Position numbers and translations under genes: made by a program. From NCBI RefSeq assembly GCF_947496195.1, contig NZ_CANMBY010000001.1:434001-498000 (forward strand): a stretch of 64,000 bases of DNA. The letters are read 5' to 3'. Numbering within the stretch: the first letter of the stretch is position 1; each line of letters starts with the position of its first letter. Below the pieces are notes generated by a model. The model made no database searches, was not told the DNA's origin, and worked only from the letters and a program-made list of their open reading frames with translations. Source of the stretch: an uncultured Polaribacter sp. GTDB lineage: Bacteria > Bacteroidota > Bacteroidia > Flavobacteriales > Flavobacteriaceae. Below are positions 1-7,372 of the stretch, one piece after another.

Positions 1-204
1 GTGATCTTCTTTTGATAGATGAAAATCAAAATCTTGTAAAATATCCAATAACTCTTTTGTGAATTTTATTACTCCTTTTTTGTTAGCTTTAATAAATGTA
101 TTGTTATAGTCTTCAAGATAATATACTCCAAAATATGCTTCTTGATTATCATCTTTCTCATTTTCTAATATTTTTTTTACATTAATTAAATCCTCTCTTT
201 TCAT
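1..204 (-). CDS. Hypothetical protein, N-terminal part (cut by window edge)
   Basis: The ATG at 202-204 overlaps the moeA stop codon in an ATGA junction, and the frame stays open to base 1. The visible 68 residues begin MKREDLINVKKILENEK and are hydrophilic, rich in Lys, Asp and Glu, with no signal peptide or membrane segment. I do not recognise the family. The 4-base overlap indicates translational coupling as the last visible gene of the waaA-moeA operon. It is not one of the remaining molybdenum-cofactor genes (moaB, C, D or E) as far as the visible part shows. Confidence 0.7.
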   Translation of the reverse strand, partial: MKREDLINVKKILENEKDDNQEAYFGVYYLEDYNNTFIKANKKGVIKFTKELLDILQDFDFHLSKEDH

Positions 205-1394
205 AATCTATACTTAATAATTCCAAATACCTCTCCTTGCTTATAAACAGTTTCTTCAGTTTTTGGCAATTGAACAAATGCATCTGCATTTACTAAACTT
301 GCTAAATCTCCAGAACCATTTCCTTTAATTGGTGTGGCTAATGTATGACCAAATTTATCACTTAATTTTACTTGTAAAAAGTATGTTAAATTTGGTTTAA
401 AAGTTACATCTTCAGTTAAAATGGCAGTTTCTTCTTTTGTTTTAACTCCTACTGATTTATAATACCAAGGATAAAAATACGCCAAACAATTTACAAAAGT
501 TGATATTGGATTTCCAGGAAATGCAAACACTTTACAAGCATTGGTTTCACCCATCCAAAAAGGTTTTCCAGGTCTTTGAGCTACTCTATGAAATCTTTTT
601 TCTACACCCAATTCATCAAAAACTTCTGGTAAAAAATCGAATTTACCTTTACTCACTGCTCCACTACAAAGCAAGACATCATAATCGTTTAAAAACTGAG
701 CAATTTTTTGCTTTAAAATGGGCTTATCATCTGTAATATGCGAAGTTTCAGATTCAATTTTTAAATGCTCTAAAGCTGCAACTAAGGTAAATACATTACT
801 TCTTCTAATTTGATGTTCTTCAGGTTTATCGTTTACAGCAACCAATTCATCACCTGTTGAAAGTATCATTATTTTAGGTTGTTTAGCCACTTTAATGGTA
901 GATTTACCAACTGTAGCAAAAACGCCAATTTCTGCTGCTGAAATGATGGTGTTTTTCTCAATTAAAATTTCTCCAACTTTTCTATCTTTTCCTTTTACAT
1001 GAATATTTTGGAAGTCTAAAACTTCATTTATCATGATTCTTGCAACACCATTTTTTATTTCTACATCTTCATATCTTATAACAGCATTTGTGTTCTTTGG
1101 TAAAACAGCACCTGTCATTACCTCAATACAATTTTCTGAATTTTGTAATGAAATTTGTGGACTTCCTGCAGGTTGAATTCCTTCAACCTTAAATTCTCTT
1201 TGACCCTTTTGAAAAGCATTAAAATCAATGGCAATACCATCCATTGAAACTCGGTTAAATGGTGGAAAATCTCTATCTGCAACAATGGTCTCTTTTAAAA
1301 TTCTACCAACAGATTTGATAAATGGAATTTCTTCAACTCCAAAATCTTGGGTTGAGTTTAAAATGATATGCTTTGCCTCTTCTACTGAAATCAT
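201..1394 (-). CDS. moeA: Molybdopterin molybdenumtransferase MoeA
   Basis: 397 residues, the normal MoeA length. It inserts molybdenum into adenylated molybdopterin in the last step of molybdenum-cofactor synthesis, in the cytoplasm. Family motifs are present: SMDGIA near 50-55, MTGA near 93-96, STGDEL at 179-184 and PGNP at 293-296. The usual SGGVSVGDxD loop reads SGAVSKGKFD at 244-253, so it keeps the active-site Asp (D253) but is basic where the family is usually acidic or neutral. The start overlaps the stop of the upstream 98-residue membrane protein in an ATGA junction, so translation is probably coupled. moaA lies two genes upstream in the same operon. Confidence 0.93.
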   Translation of the reverse strand: MISVEEAKHIILNSTQDFGVEEIPFIKSVGRILKETIVADRDFPPFNRVSMDGIAIDFNAFQKGQREFKVEGIQPAGSPQISLQNSENCIEVMTGAVLPKNTNAVIRYEDVEIKNGVARIMINEVLDFQNIHVKGKDRKVGEILIEKNTIISAAEIGVFATVGKSTIKVAKQPKIMILSTGDELVAVNDKPEEHQIRRSNVFTLVAALEHLKIESETSHITDDKPILKQKIAQFLNDYDVLLCSGAVSKGKFDFLPEVFDELGVEKRFHRVAQRPGKPFWMGETNACKVFAFPGNPISTFVNCLAYFYPWYYKSVGVKTKEETAILTEDVTFKPNLTYFLQVKLSDKFGHTLATPIKGNGSGDLASLVNADAFVQLPKTEETVYKQGEVFGIIKYRL

Positions 1395-1687
1395 TTATAG
1401 TTTTTATAATAAAAATACCAATCAAAGGCTTCATAAAGATTATACAATGCTCCAATAAGTGTAACAATCCAAACACCTTTTTTAAAAAATATTTTTAAAA
1501 TGAAATAAAATAAAATTGTAATTAAGGAATAAATAGGAGGCATTATTATTGGAATAAAACCTCCAAACCCAATACTATCAGGTAATTTTGGGAGTTGTCC
1601 AATTATAAGACTAATTATCATTACAATTAAAGTAAAGACAATATTGAATTTCGTTTTATCTATATTTTCAAATATTTTTTTTATCAT
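1391..1687 (-). CDS. Small integral membrane protein, unknown function
   Basis: 98 residues with about three hydrophobic segments (roughly 15-35, 42-66 and 70-90), including a Gly/Pro-rich stretch GFGGFIPIIMPP in the middle. I do not recognise a family. It starts 4 bases after the moaA stop and its stop overlaps the moeA start, so it sits inside the molybdenum-cofactor operon. A role linked to that pathway is possible but rests only on position. Confidence 0.75.
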   Translation of the reverse strand: MIKKIFENIDKTKFNIVFTLIVMIISLIIGQLPKLPDSIGFGGFIPIIMPPIYSLITILFYFILKIFFKKGVWIVTLIGALYNLYEAFDWYFYYKNYK

Positions 1688-1691
1688 CTAA

Positions 1692-2681
1692 TTAACCACC
1701 AATAGTACTCATACTTTCAGAAACATTACCTTTTCTATTGGCTTCTGCTATAAAACCATTTTCTGGTTTTTCTTTGACTAAACTTAAAAACAGTGCTTTT
1801 AAATCTTCATTACTTGCTCCATTTCTAATGAAATCTCTAAGATTGAAAACGCCATCATCAAACAAACAGTTTTTAAAAGTTCCTGTACTTGTAATTCTTA
1901 TTCTGTTACAATCATTACAAATGGTTCTTGTAAAAGCAGGAATAATACCAACAGTTCCTAAATGACCATCAACTTTATAATTTCTAGAAGTTGATGATTT
2001 TTCAGACTGTATTTCTTCAACATCAAACTCCGTTTTTATCTCTTCTAAAATTTTTTTAAATGTCCAATTTTCTTTAATATCTCTTTGTCCTTTGCCATTA
2101 AATGGCATTTCTTCTATAAAACGAACTGCAACATTTTTATCTTTAGTTAGTCTTACAAAATCATTAATTTCATCTGTATTAAAACCAGATTGTACTACTA
2201 CATTAAGTTTTAAGTTTAATCTGCTTTTTTCTAACGCTTCAAAAGTTTTATAAATATCTAGAAAAACATCACGTCTTGTAATTTTTGCAAACTTTTCTCT
2301 TTGTAAACTATCTATACTTAAATTGATGTGCTTTACTTTTTCTAATTGCTCAATTCTATCTATATAATGTGAAATTAAAGCACCATTTGTTGTGATATTA
2401 ATTGCGTCTAACAAATCGTTTTGAGACAACATTTCTAAGAAACCAACAAAATCTTTTCTTACAAAGGGTTCTCCACCAGTTAAACGCACTTTTTTAACCC
2501 CTAATTCTGTTAATACACGAATTAGACGATACATTTCTTTAAATGTTAATAGTTCTTGTTTGGGTACAATATCAATTCCATGAGCAGGCATACAATATTG
2601 ACAACGCAAATTGCATCTGTCTGTAACTGCCAAACGCACATACTCTATTTGACGACCAAAACTATCTATTAACTGATTCAT
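1692..2681 (-). CDS. moaA: GTP 3',8-cyclase MoaA (radical SAM)
   Basis: 329 residues. It catalyses the first step of molybdopterin synthesis, rearranging GTP to 3',8-cyclo-GTP. The radical-SAM cluster motif is C23, C27, C30 (RCNLRCQYC), followed by TGGEP at 68-72. The second, GTP-binding Fe-S cluster is shown by CNDCNRIR and the later Cys near 255-272. The protein ends in GG, the conserved MoaA tail needed for activity. Its start overlaps the stop of the upstream YeeE/YedE-family gene by one base (TAATG). Confidence 0.96.
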   Translation of the reverse strand: MNQLIDSFGRQIEYVRLAVTDRCNLRCQYCMPAHGIDIVPKQELLTFKEMYRLIRVLTELGVKKVRLTGGEPFVRKDFVGFLEMLSQNDLLDAINITTNGALISHYIDRIEQLEKVKHINLSIDSLQREKFAKITRRDVFLDIYKTFEALEKSRLNLKLNVVVQSGFNTDEINDFVRLTKDKNVAVRFIEEMPFNGKGQRDIKENWTFKKILEEIKTEFDVEEIQSEKSSTSRNYKVDGHLGTVGIIPAFTRTICNDCNRIRITSTGTFKNCLFDDGVFNLRDFIRNGASNEDLKALFLSLVKEKPENGFIAEANRKGNVSESMSTIGG

Positions 2682-3094
2682 TAATTTGGTAATTTTTTAC
2701 TTACTAAACCATAAATTAATGTACCAATTAATGCACCCAATAAAATAATTAAAGCAGGTAACCATTTAAAACCTAGAATTACAAAAACTGGAGCAGCACA
2801 AGCACCTGAAACTCCCCAACCTAAACCAAAAAAAGTTCCTCCAACAAGTGTTCTTATATATCCTTTTTGTTTTTGTTTTGGTGTTATTTTGTTTCCATTA
2901 ATATCTTTTATTTTTTCGCTTTTAAACAATTGCATAATAATTGCAGATACTACAACTGCACCTCCAATAATGCCAAACATATGAAATGATTCAAAACGAA
3001 ACATTTCATAAAAACGATACCAAGAAATGGCTTGCACTTTACTCAATACAATTGCGAAAAATATACCTAGTAGTAAAAATTTAATGTTCTTCAT
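2681..3094 (-). CDS. YeeE/YedE family protein, half-size (second of pair)
   Basis: 137 residues from the ATG at 3092-3094. A more upstream ATG at 3122-3124 would overlap the preceding gene by 28 bases, so I prefer the internal one, 2 bases after the upstream stop. There are about four membrane segments. The motif GVSGACAAP carries the conserved Cys of the family. YeeE/YedE members take up thiosulfate or other sulfur species, and half-size pairs are known as PmpA/PmpB-like. The next gene, moaA, overlaps by one base. Sulfur supply is relevant to molybdopterin, but that link is inference. Confidence 0.85.
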   Translation of the reverse strand: MKNIKFLLLGIFFAIVLSKVQAISWYRFYEMFRFESFHMFGIIGGAVVVSAIIMQLFKSEKIKDINGNKITPKQKQKGYIRTLVGGTFFGLGWGVSGACAAPVFVILGFKWLPALIILLGALIGTLIYGLVSKKLPN

Positions 3095-3096
3095 AA

Positions 3097-3654
3097 TTAA
3101 AATAGAATAGGGATGATAAACCAAACAGCAATAATACCTCCTATAAAAAACCCAATAACAGCTAATAATGATGGCAATTGAAAACTACTTAAACCTGTGA
3201 TTGCATGACCAGAGGTACAGCCACCTGCATAACGTGTTCCAAAACCTATACAAACTCCAGATAAGATTAATATTAAAAATCCTTTTAAAGAAAAAATAGC
3301 TTCGTTGCTAAATATTTCGTCTGGAAAATATTGATTTGAAACATTTGTAAAACCTAAATCTGTTAATTCTTGAATGGTTTTTGGGTTTAAATCTATGGTT
3401 TGATTCGGAATTAAAAAATTAGAAGATATAAAACCTCCAATAATTAAACCAATAACAAAAAGCATTGCAAAATCGCGCTCTTTCCAATCTTTTTTAAAGT
3501 AATCTGATACTTTACCTGCACCAACCATTGTACATAAAGTCTCAAAATTGGTTGATGCCCCAAAATTTTGGCCAAAATAAAAATACAAAAAGAGGGTTAA
3601 CGCAATTAGTGGACCTCCTACATACCAAGCCCAAGGTTCTAAAATAAAATCCAT
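3097..3654 (-). CDS. YeeE/YedE family protein, half-size (first of pair)
   Basis: 185 residues with about four or five membrane segments and a soluble loop near 85-115. The family signature GGCTSGH is at 144-150, with C146 and H150. In characterised YeeE (thiosulfate uptake) conserved Cys residues line the path for the sulfur substrate, and this Cys plus the one in the partner protein would provide two of them. The gene overlaps the waaA stop by one base and is followed 2 bases later by the partner, so the two are probably made in equal amounts and act together. Confidence 0.87.
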   Translation of the reverse strand: MDFILEPWAWYVGGPLIALTLFLYFYFGQNFGASTNFETLCTMVGAGKVSDYFKKDWKERDFAMLFVIGLIIGGFISSNFLIPNQTIDLNPKTIQELTDLGFTNVSNQYFPDEIFSNEAIFSLKGFLILILSGVCIGFGTRYAGGCTSGHAITGLSSFQLPSLLAVIGFFIGGIIAVWFIIPILF

Positions 3655-4886
3655 TATAATTTTAGTTTTAAATAATTCATAATTTTTTTAGTTGCTCCAA
3701 GATTTTCTTGGATGTAATTTGAATTTATTGCTCCTGATTCTTTTCGAAAATCAGGATCTGTTTTTAATTTTAATAATACTTCAGTAAATTCTTTTTGGTT
3801 ACTGATTGAAATACAACCTTTTGCTGCTACTAAATCTACAGCCTCTTTAAATTTGTCGTATTTATTTCCAATAACTACAGGAATTCCAAAAGTTGCTGGC
3901 TCTAATATATTATGTAATCCTGTTTTTAAACCTCCACCAACATATGCTATATCTGCTGCTGCGTAAATTTTGGTTAAAATACCAATTGTATCTATGATAA
4001 ATACTTGATAATTTGTTAAATCTTTATTTTCTTTTTTAGAATACAAAATAGTTGCTTTTTCTATTGAATTTTGCAGTTCTAAAATAGCATCAGTTTTAAT
4101 ATTATGAGGAGCAATAATAAATTTTTCTTCTTTAGAAGCATGGTTATTAATATAATCTACAATCAATTCTTCATCTTGAATCCAAGTACTACCTGCAACT
4201 ATTGTGTACTTATTCTCTTTAAATTCATTAATAAAATCGATAGAGTTGTCTTGTGTTAAAATTCTTGAAACTCGATCAAAACGTGTATCTCCTGCAATAG
4301 TAACATTTTTAAAATTTATACTTTCTAGTAATTTTTTAGAATTTTTATCTTGTACAAAAAAGTGATCAAATGAATTTAATGCGTTTCTCATAAATTGACC
4401 ATACCATTTAAAGAAAACTTGTTTTTCTCTAAGAATTCCAGAAATTAAAATAGTAGTACTATTTTTATTTTTGAGTTCTTTTAAGAAGTTTGGCCAAAAC
4501 TCATATTTCACGAAAATTGCTATTTTTGGATTTACAATTTCTACAAACTTTTTTGCATTAGAATTAGAATCTAAAGGCAAATAACAAATTACATCTGCTA
4601 AATTATAGTTTTTACGAATTTCGTAACCAGAAGGAGAAAAAAAGGTAACTAATATTTTATAATTTTTGTAATTGTTTTTTACTTCTTCTATTATTGGCCT
4701 TGCTTGCTCAAATTCTCCTAAAGATGCTGCATGAAACCAAATTGTATTTTGTTTTCTTAATACTTCTATTTCTTTAAACACTTCTTTTCTTCCATCAACA
4801 AATAGTTTTATTTTATTATTAAATAAAGCCACAATCCTTAAAAGAATTGATACTTTAAAAACTATAAGATTATAGAGAAATTTCAT
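3654..4886 (-). CDS. waaA: 3-deoxy-D-manno-octulosonic acid (KDO) transferase
   Basis: 410 residues, the usual length. It transfers KDO to lipid A precursors at the inner face of the cytoplasmic membrane. The N-terminal hydrophobic segment (about 4-24) is the membrane anchor. The motif FHAASLGEFEQARP at 51-64 contains the catalytic Glu. The C-terminal donor-binding part carries GGGLKTGLHNILEPATFGIPVV, quoted in pieces: GGGLKTGLHN then ILEPATFG. It is the first gene of a minus-strand operon that continues with the YeeE/YedE pair, moaA and moeA, an unusual set of neighbours. Confidence 0.95.
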   Translation of the reverse strand: MKFLYNLIVFKVSILLRIVALFNNKIKLFVDGRKEVFKEIEVLRKQNTIWFHAASLGEFEQARPIIEEVKNNYKNYKILVTFFSPSGYEIRKNYNLADVICYLPLDSNSNAKKFVEIVNPKIAIFVKYEFWPNFLKELKNKNSTTILISGILREKQVFFKWYGQFMRNALNSFDHFFVQDKNSKKLLESINFKNVTIAGDTRFDRVSRILTQDNSIDFINEFKENKYTIVAGSTWIQDEELIVDYINNHASKEEKFIIAPHNIKTDAILELQNSIEKATILYSKKENKDLTNYQVFIIDTIGILTKIYAAADIAYVGGGLKTGLHNILEPATFGIPVVIGNKYDKFKEAVDLVAAKGCISISNQKEFTEVLLKLKTDPDFRKESGAINSNYIQENLGATKKIMNYLKLKL

Positions 4887-4924
4887 AAATGTAAAAGTAC
4901 AAATTAGCCCTAAATTAATGGCAC

Positions 4925-4953
4925 AAAAAAACGCTCAAACAATGTTTGAGCGT
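4925..4953 (-). terminator. Rho-independent terminator after rpmA
   Basis: A perfect 10-base stem (ACGCTCAAAC at 4931-4940 and its complement at 4944-4953) with a 3-base loop is followed, in the minus-strand transcript, by a run of six U. It lies 26 bases after the rpmA stop and before waaA. Confidence 0.9.
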
Positions 4954-4978
4954 TTATATTATTTAATCTTTGTATTTC

Positions 4979-5239
4979 TTAAGCCTCAAATGGAGTCACA
5001 GAAACATAAGATTTATTATCTCTTTTCTTTTGGAATTCTACAATACCATCAACTTTAGCGTGTAAAGTATGATCTTTACCCATGTAAACATTTTCACCTG
5101 GGTTGTGAGCAGTTCCTCTTTGACGAACAATAATATTTCCTGCAATTGCAGCTTGTCCTCCAAATATTTTAACACCTAAACGTTTCGATTCTGATTCTCT
5201 ACCGTTTTTTGAGCTACCAACTCCTTTTTTATGTGCCAT
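4979..5239 (-). CDS. rpmA: 50S ribosomal protein L27
   Basis: 86 residues. The start [20 protein letters not shown] is typical of L27, whose N-terminal tail reaches the peptidyl-transferase centre. There is no extra N-terminal cleavage peptide such as that of Firmicutes L27. It lies 25 bases downstream of rplU, the standard rplU-rpmA operon, and is closed by the hairpin at 4925-4953. Confidence 0.98.
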   Translation of the reverse strand: MAHKKGVGSSKNGRESESKRLGVKIFGGQAAIAGNIIVRQRGTAHNPGENVYMGKDHTLHAKVDGIVEFQKKRDNKSYVSVTPFEA

Positions 5240-5264
5240 GATATAATGGTTTTAAAGTTTTTAA

Positions 5265-5765
5265 TTATTTAGATAAAGCTTCTATTAATTCTGCTTTCTT
5301 TAAAGAAGTGTATCCAGTGATACCTTTTTCTTTAGCTACAGCTTTTAATTCTGCAACAGTCATAGAACTGTAATCTGCAGAAGCTTCTTTTACCTCAGCT
5401 TTTGGTGCTTCTTCTTTTTTTGATGCTGCTTTTTTAGCAGTTTTCTTAGCACCTGAAGCAGCAATAGATTCTATTTGAATCTCGCTTAAATACTGTCTGT
5501 GTCCGTTTTTCTTTCTGTATCCTTTTCTTCTTTTCTTTTTGAAAACGATAACTTTATCACCTTTTAAGTGACTTAAAATCTGAGCTGTTACTGAAGCTCC
5601 TTCTATAGCTGGGGCGCCAATAGTTACATTTCCATTATCATCAGTTAAAAGAACGTTATCAAAAGTTACTTTTGATCCTTCTTCACCTTGTAAACGGTTA
5701 ACGTAAACCTTTTGGTCTTTTGCTACTTTAAACTGCTGCCCTGCTATCTCTACGATTGCGTACAT
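5265..5765 (-). CDS. rplU: 50S ribosomal protein L21 with C-terminal extension
   Basis: 166 residues, against about 103 for standard L21. Residues 1-103 are the L21 beta-barrel (start [19 protein letters not shown], with the basic [16 protein letters not shown] loop near 75-92). Residues about 105-130 are an Ala/Lys/Glu-rich linker. Residues 131-166 ([19 protein letters not shown] and onward) look like a small SAP/Rho-N-like helical domain that often binds nucleic acid. Expression should start from the promoter at 5825-5854. The extension seems common in flavobacteria from memory; its role is unknown to me. Confidence 0.96.
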   Translation of the reverse strand: MYAIVEIAGQQFKVAKDQKVYVNRLQGEEGSKVTFDNVLLTDDNGNVTIGAPAIEGASVTAQILSHLKGDKVIVFKKKRRKGYRKKNGHRQYLSEIQIESIAASGAKKTAKKAASKKEEAPKAEVKEASADYSSMTVAELKAVAKEKGITGYTSLKKAELIEALSK

Positions 5766-5824
5766 ACTATTTGTTTTGCGTATTTATACTATTTACTTGC
5801 ATTTTGTTCTTTAAAATGCGGATG

Positions 5825-5854
5825 CAAATATACATCTTTTTTAATAGTTAACAA
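5825..5854 (-). promoter_or_regulatory. Promoter of rplU-rpmA
   Basis: On the minus strand, TTG (5854-5852), 19 bases, then TATATTTG (5832-5825), an exact match to the Bacteroidota sigma-A consensus TAnnTTTG with the right -33 spacing. The start of transcription would fall near 5818, giving a leader of about 50 bases. Confidence 0.8.
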
Positions 5855-6030
5855 CATCATCTCTAATAAATTAATTTTAACTTTTTTATACGTAAAATGA
5901 TAGTGTTTTTCTGTGTAATAACTAGAAGCTTTCTTATTTTTGAGAAACGTAAATTCATGCAATTATTTTGTAACAAATATTTGCTGTTTGCGTCAGATAG
6001 TATCGAAATTTATAAATTAAATAAAAACTA

Positions 6031-7353
6031 ATGAAGAAAAGTATTTTATCTCTAGCTTCTGTTATGCTTTTTGCTTTTGCAGCAAATGCACAGAAAGTTG
6101 AGTTTGAAGAGTATGACTTAAAGAATGGATTGCATGTAATTTTACATCAAGATAATTCTGCACCTGTTGTTACTGTTAATGTAATGTATCATGTAGGAGC
6201 AAAAGATGAAGAAAATGGAAAAACTGGTATGGCCCATTTTTATGAACACCTATTATTTACTGGAACAAAAAATATAGAAAGAGGTAAGTGGAGTGAAATA
6301 CAATCTGCAAGAGGTGGTACTGGAAATGCTAGTACAGACTGGGATAGAACTAACTACTACCAAACTTACCCTTCTAATGAATTAAAATTAGCTTTATGGA
6401 TGGAATCTGAGCGTATGCTACATCCTATTATTGATCAAAAAGCTGTAGATACTCAAAATGAAGTTGTAAAAGAAGAAAAGCGTCAACGAATGGATAATGC
6501 TCCTTATGGAAAAGTTATTTATGGAGATGTTTACAACGAAATTTTTGATAAGCATAATTATGGTAGACCGATGATTGGTTACATTAAAGATTTGGATGCT
6601 GCAAAATTAGAAGAGTTTCAAGCTTTTTATAATAAATGGTACATGCCAAACAATGCTGTTTTAGTGGTTGCTGGTGATTTTGATAAAGCTGAAGCTAAGA
6701 CTTGGGTAAAAGATTATTTTTCTTCTATACCTAAAAGAGAAACTCCAAAAAGAGAAAAAATTGTTGAACCAGTTAGAACAAAAGAAAAAAGAGTAAAAGT
6801 TTATGACGCTAATATTCAATTACCTTTAGTGGGTATGGGCTTTATAACTCCTTCTTTTAAAGAAAGAGATGCTAAAGTTTTAGATGTTATATCAACTATT
6901 TTAAGTAATGGTAAAAGTTCTAGATTATACAAAAAATTAGTTGACGATAAAAAAATGGCTTTACAAGCATTTTCATTTTCTAGACCTTTAGAAGATTACA
7001 GTGTTTATTTAATTGGTTCTATATTGGCTCAAGGTGCTGATAAAGACGAATTAATAAAAGAAATTGATGACGAAATTGTAAAATTACAAACAGAATTAAT
7101 TTCTGATGAAGACCTACAAAAAGTAAGAAATAAATTCGAAAATCAGTTTGTTGCTTCTAACTCTAATGTACAAGGAATTGCTGCTACTTTAGCAAGAGAA
7201 TACTTATTAGGTGGAGATACAAATAGAATTAATAACGAATTAGATATTATTAACTCTATCACTAAAGAAGAAATTAGAGAGGCTGCTAAAAAATATTTAG
7301 CAAAAAACAAACGTGTTGTTATGGATTACTTACCAGAATCTCAAAAAAAATAA
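6031..7353 (+). CDS. Secreted M16 zinc peptidase, active subunit
   Basis: 440 residues with a signal peptide (MKKSILSLASVMLFAFAANA, cleavage before Gln21). The inverted zinc motif HxxEH is H69-F-Y-E72-H73, and the third ligand is a Glu in NEVVKEEK near 143-150. Two M16 halves fit the length. M16 enzymes of this kind work in the periplasm on peptides, often with a partner that lacks the zinc site. The gene downstream is such a partner and begins 19 bases after this stop. A possible -7 element (TATTTTTG, 5935-5942) lies upstream, without a clear -33. Confidence 0.93.
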   Translation: MKKSILSLASVMLFAFAANAQKVEFEEYDLKNGLHVILHQDNSAPVVTVNVMYHVGAKDEENGKTGMAHFYEHLLFTGTKNIERGKWSEIQSARGGTGNASTDWDRTNYYQTYPSNELKLALWMESERMLHPIIDQKAVDTQNEVVKEEKRQRMDNAPYGKVIYGDVYNEIFDKHNYGRPMIGYIKDLDAAKLEEFQAFYNKWYMPNNAVLVVAGDFDKAEAKTWVKDYFSSIPKRETPKREKIVEPVRTKEKRVKVYDANIQLPLVGMGFITPSFKERDAKVLDVISTILSNGKSSRLYKKLVDDKKMALQAFSFSRPLEDYSVYLIGSILAQGADKDELIKEIDDEIVKLQTELISDEDLQKVRNKFENQFVASNSNVQGIAATLAREYLLGGDTNRINNELDIINSITKEEIREAAKKYLAKNKRVVMDYLPESQKK

Positions 7354-7372
7354 TCAATCTAAAAGAAGAATA

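Noticed and set aside
5935-5942. TATTTTTG as the promoter of the first M16 gene
   Set aside because: There is no -33 TTG at the right distance; in an AT-rich genome this match alone is weak, so I did not list it as a feature.
7313-7372. Extended start of the second M16 gene
   Set aside because: It would overlap the first M16 gene and place polar residues before a clear signal peptide.
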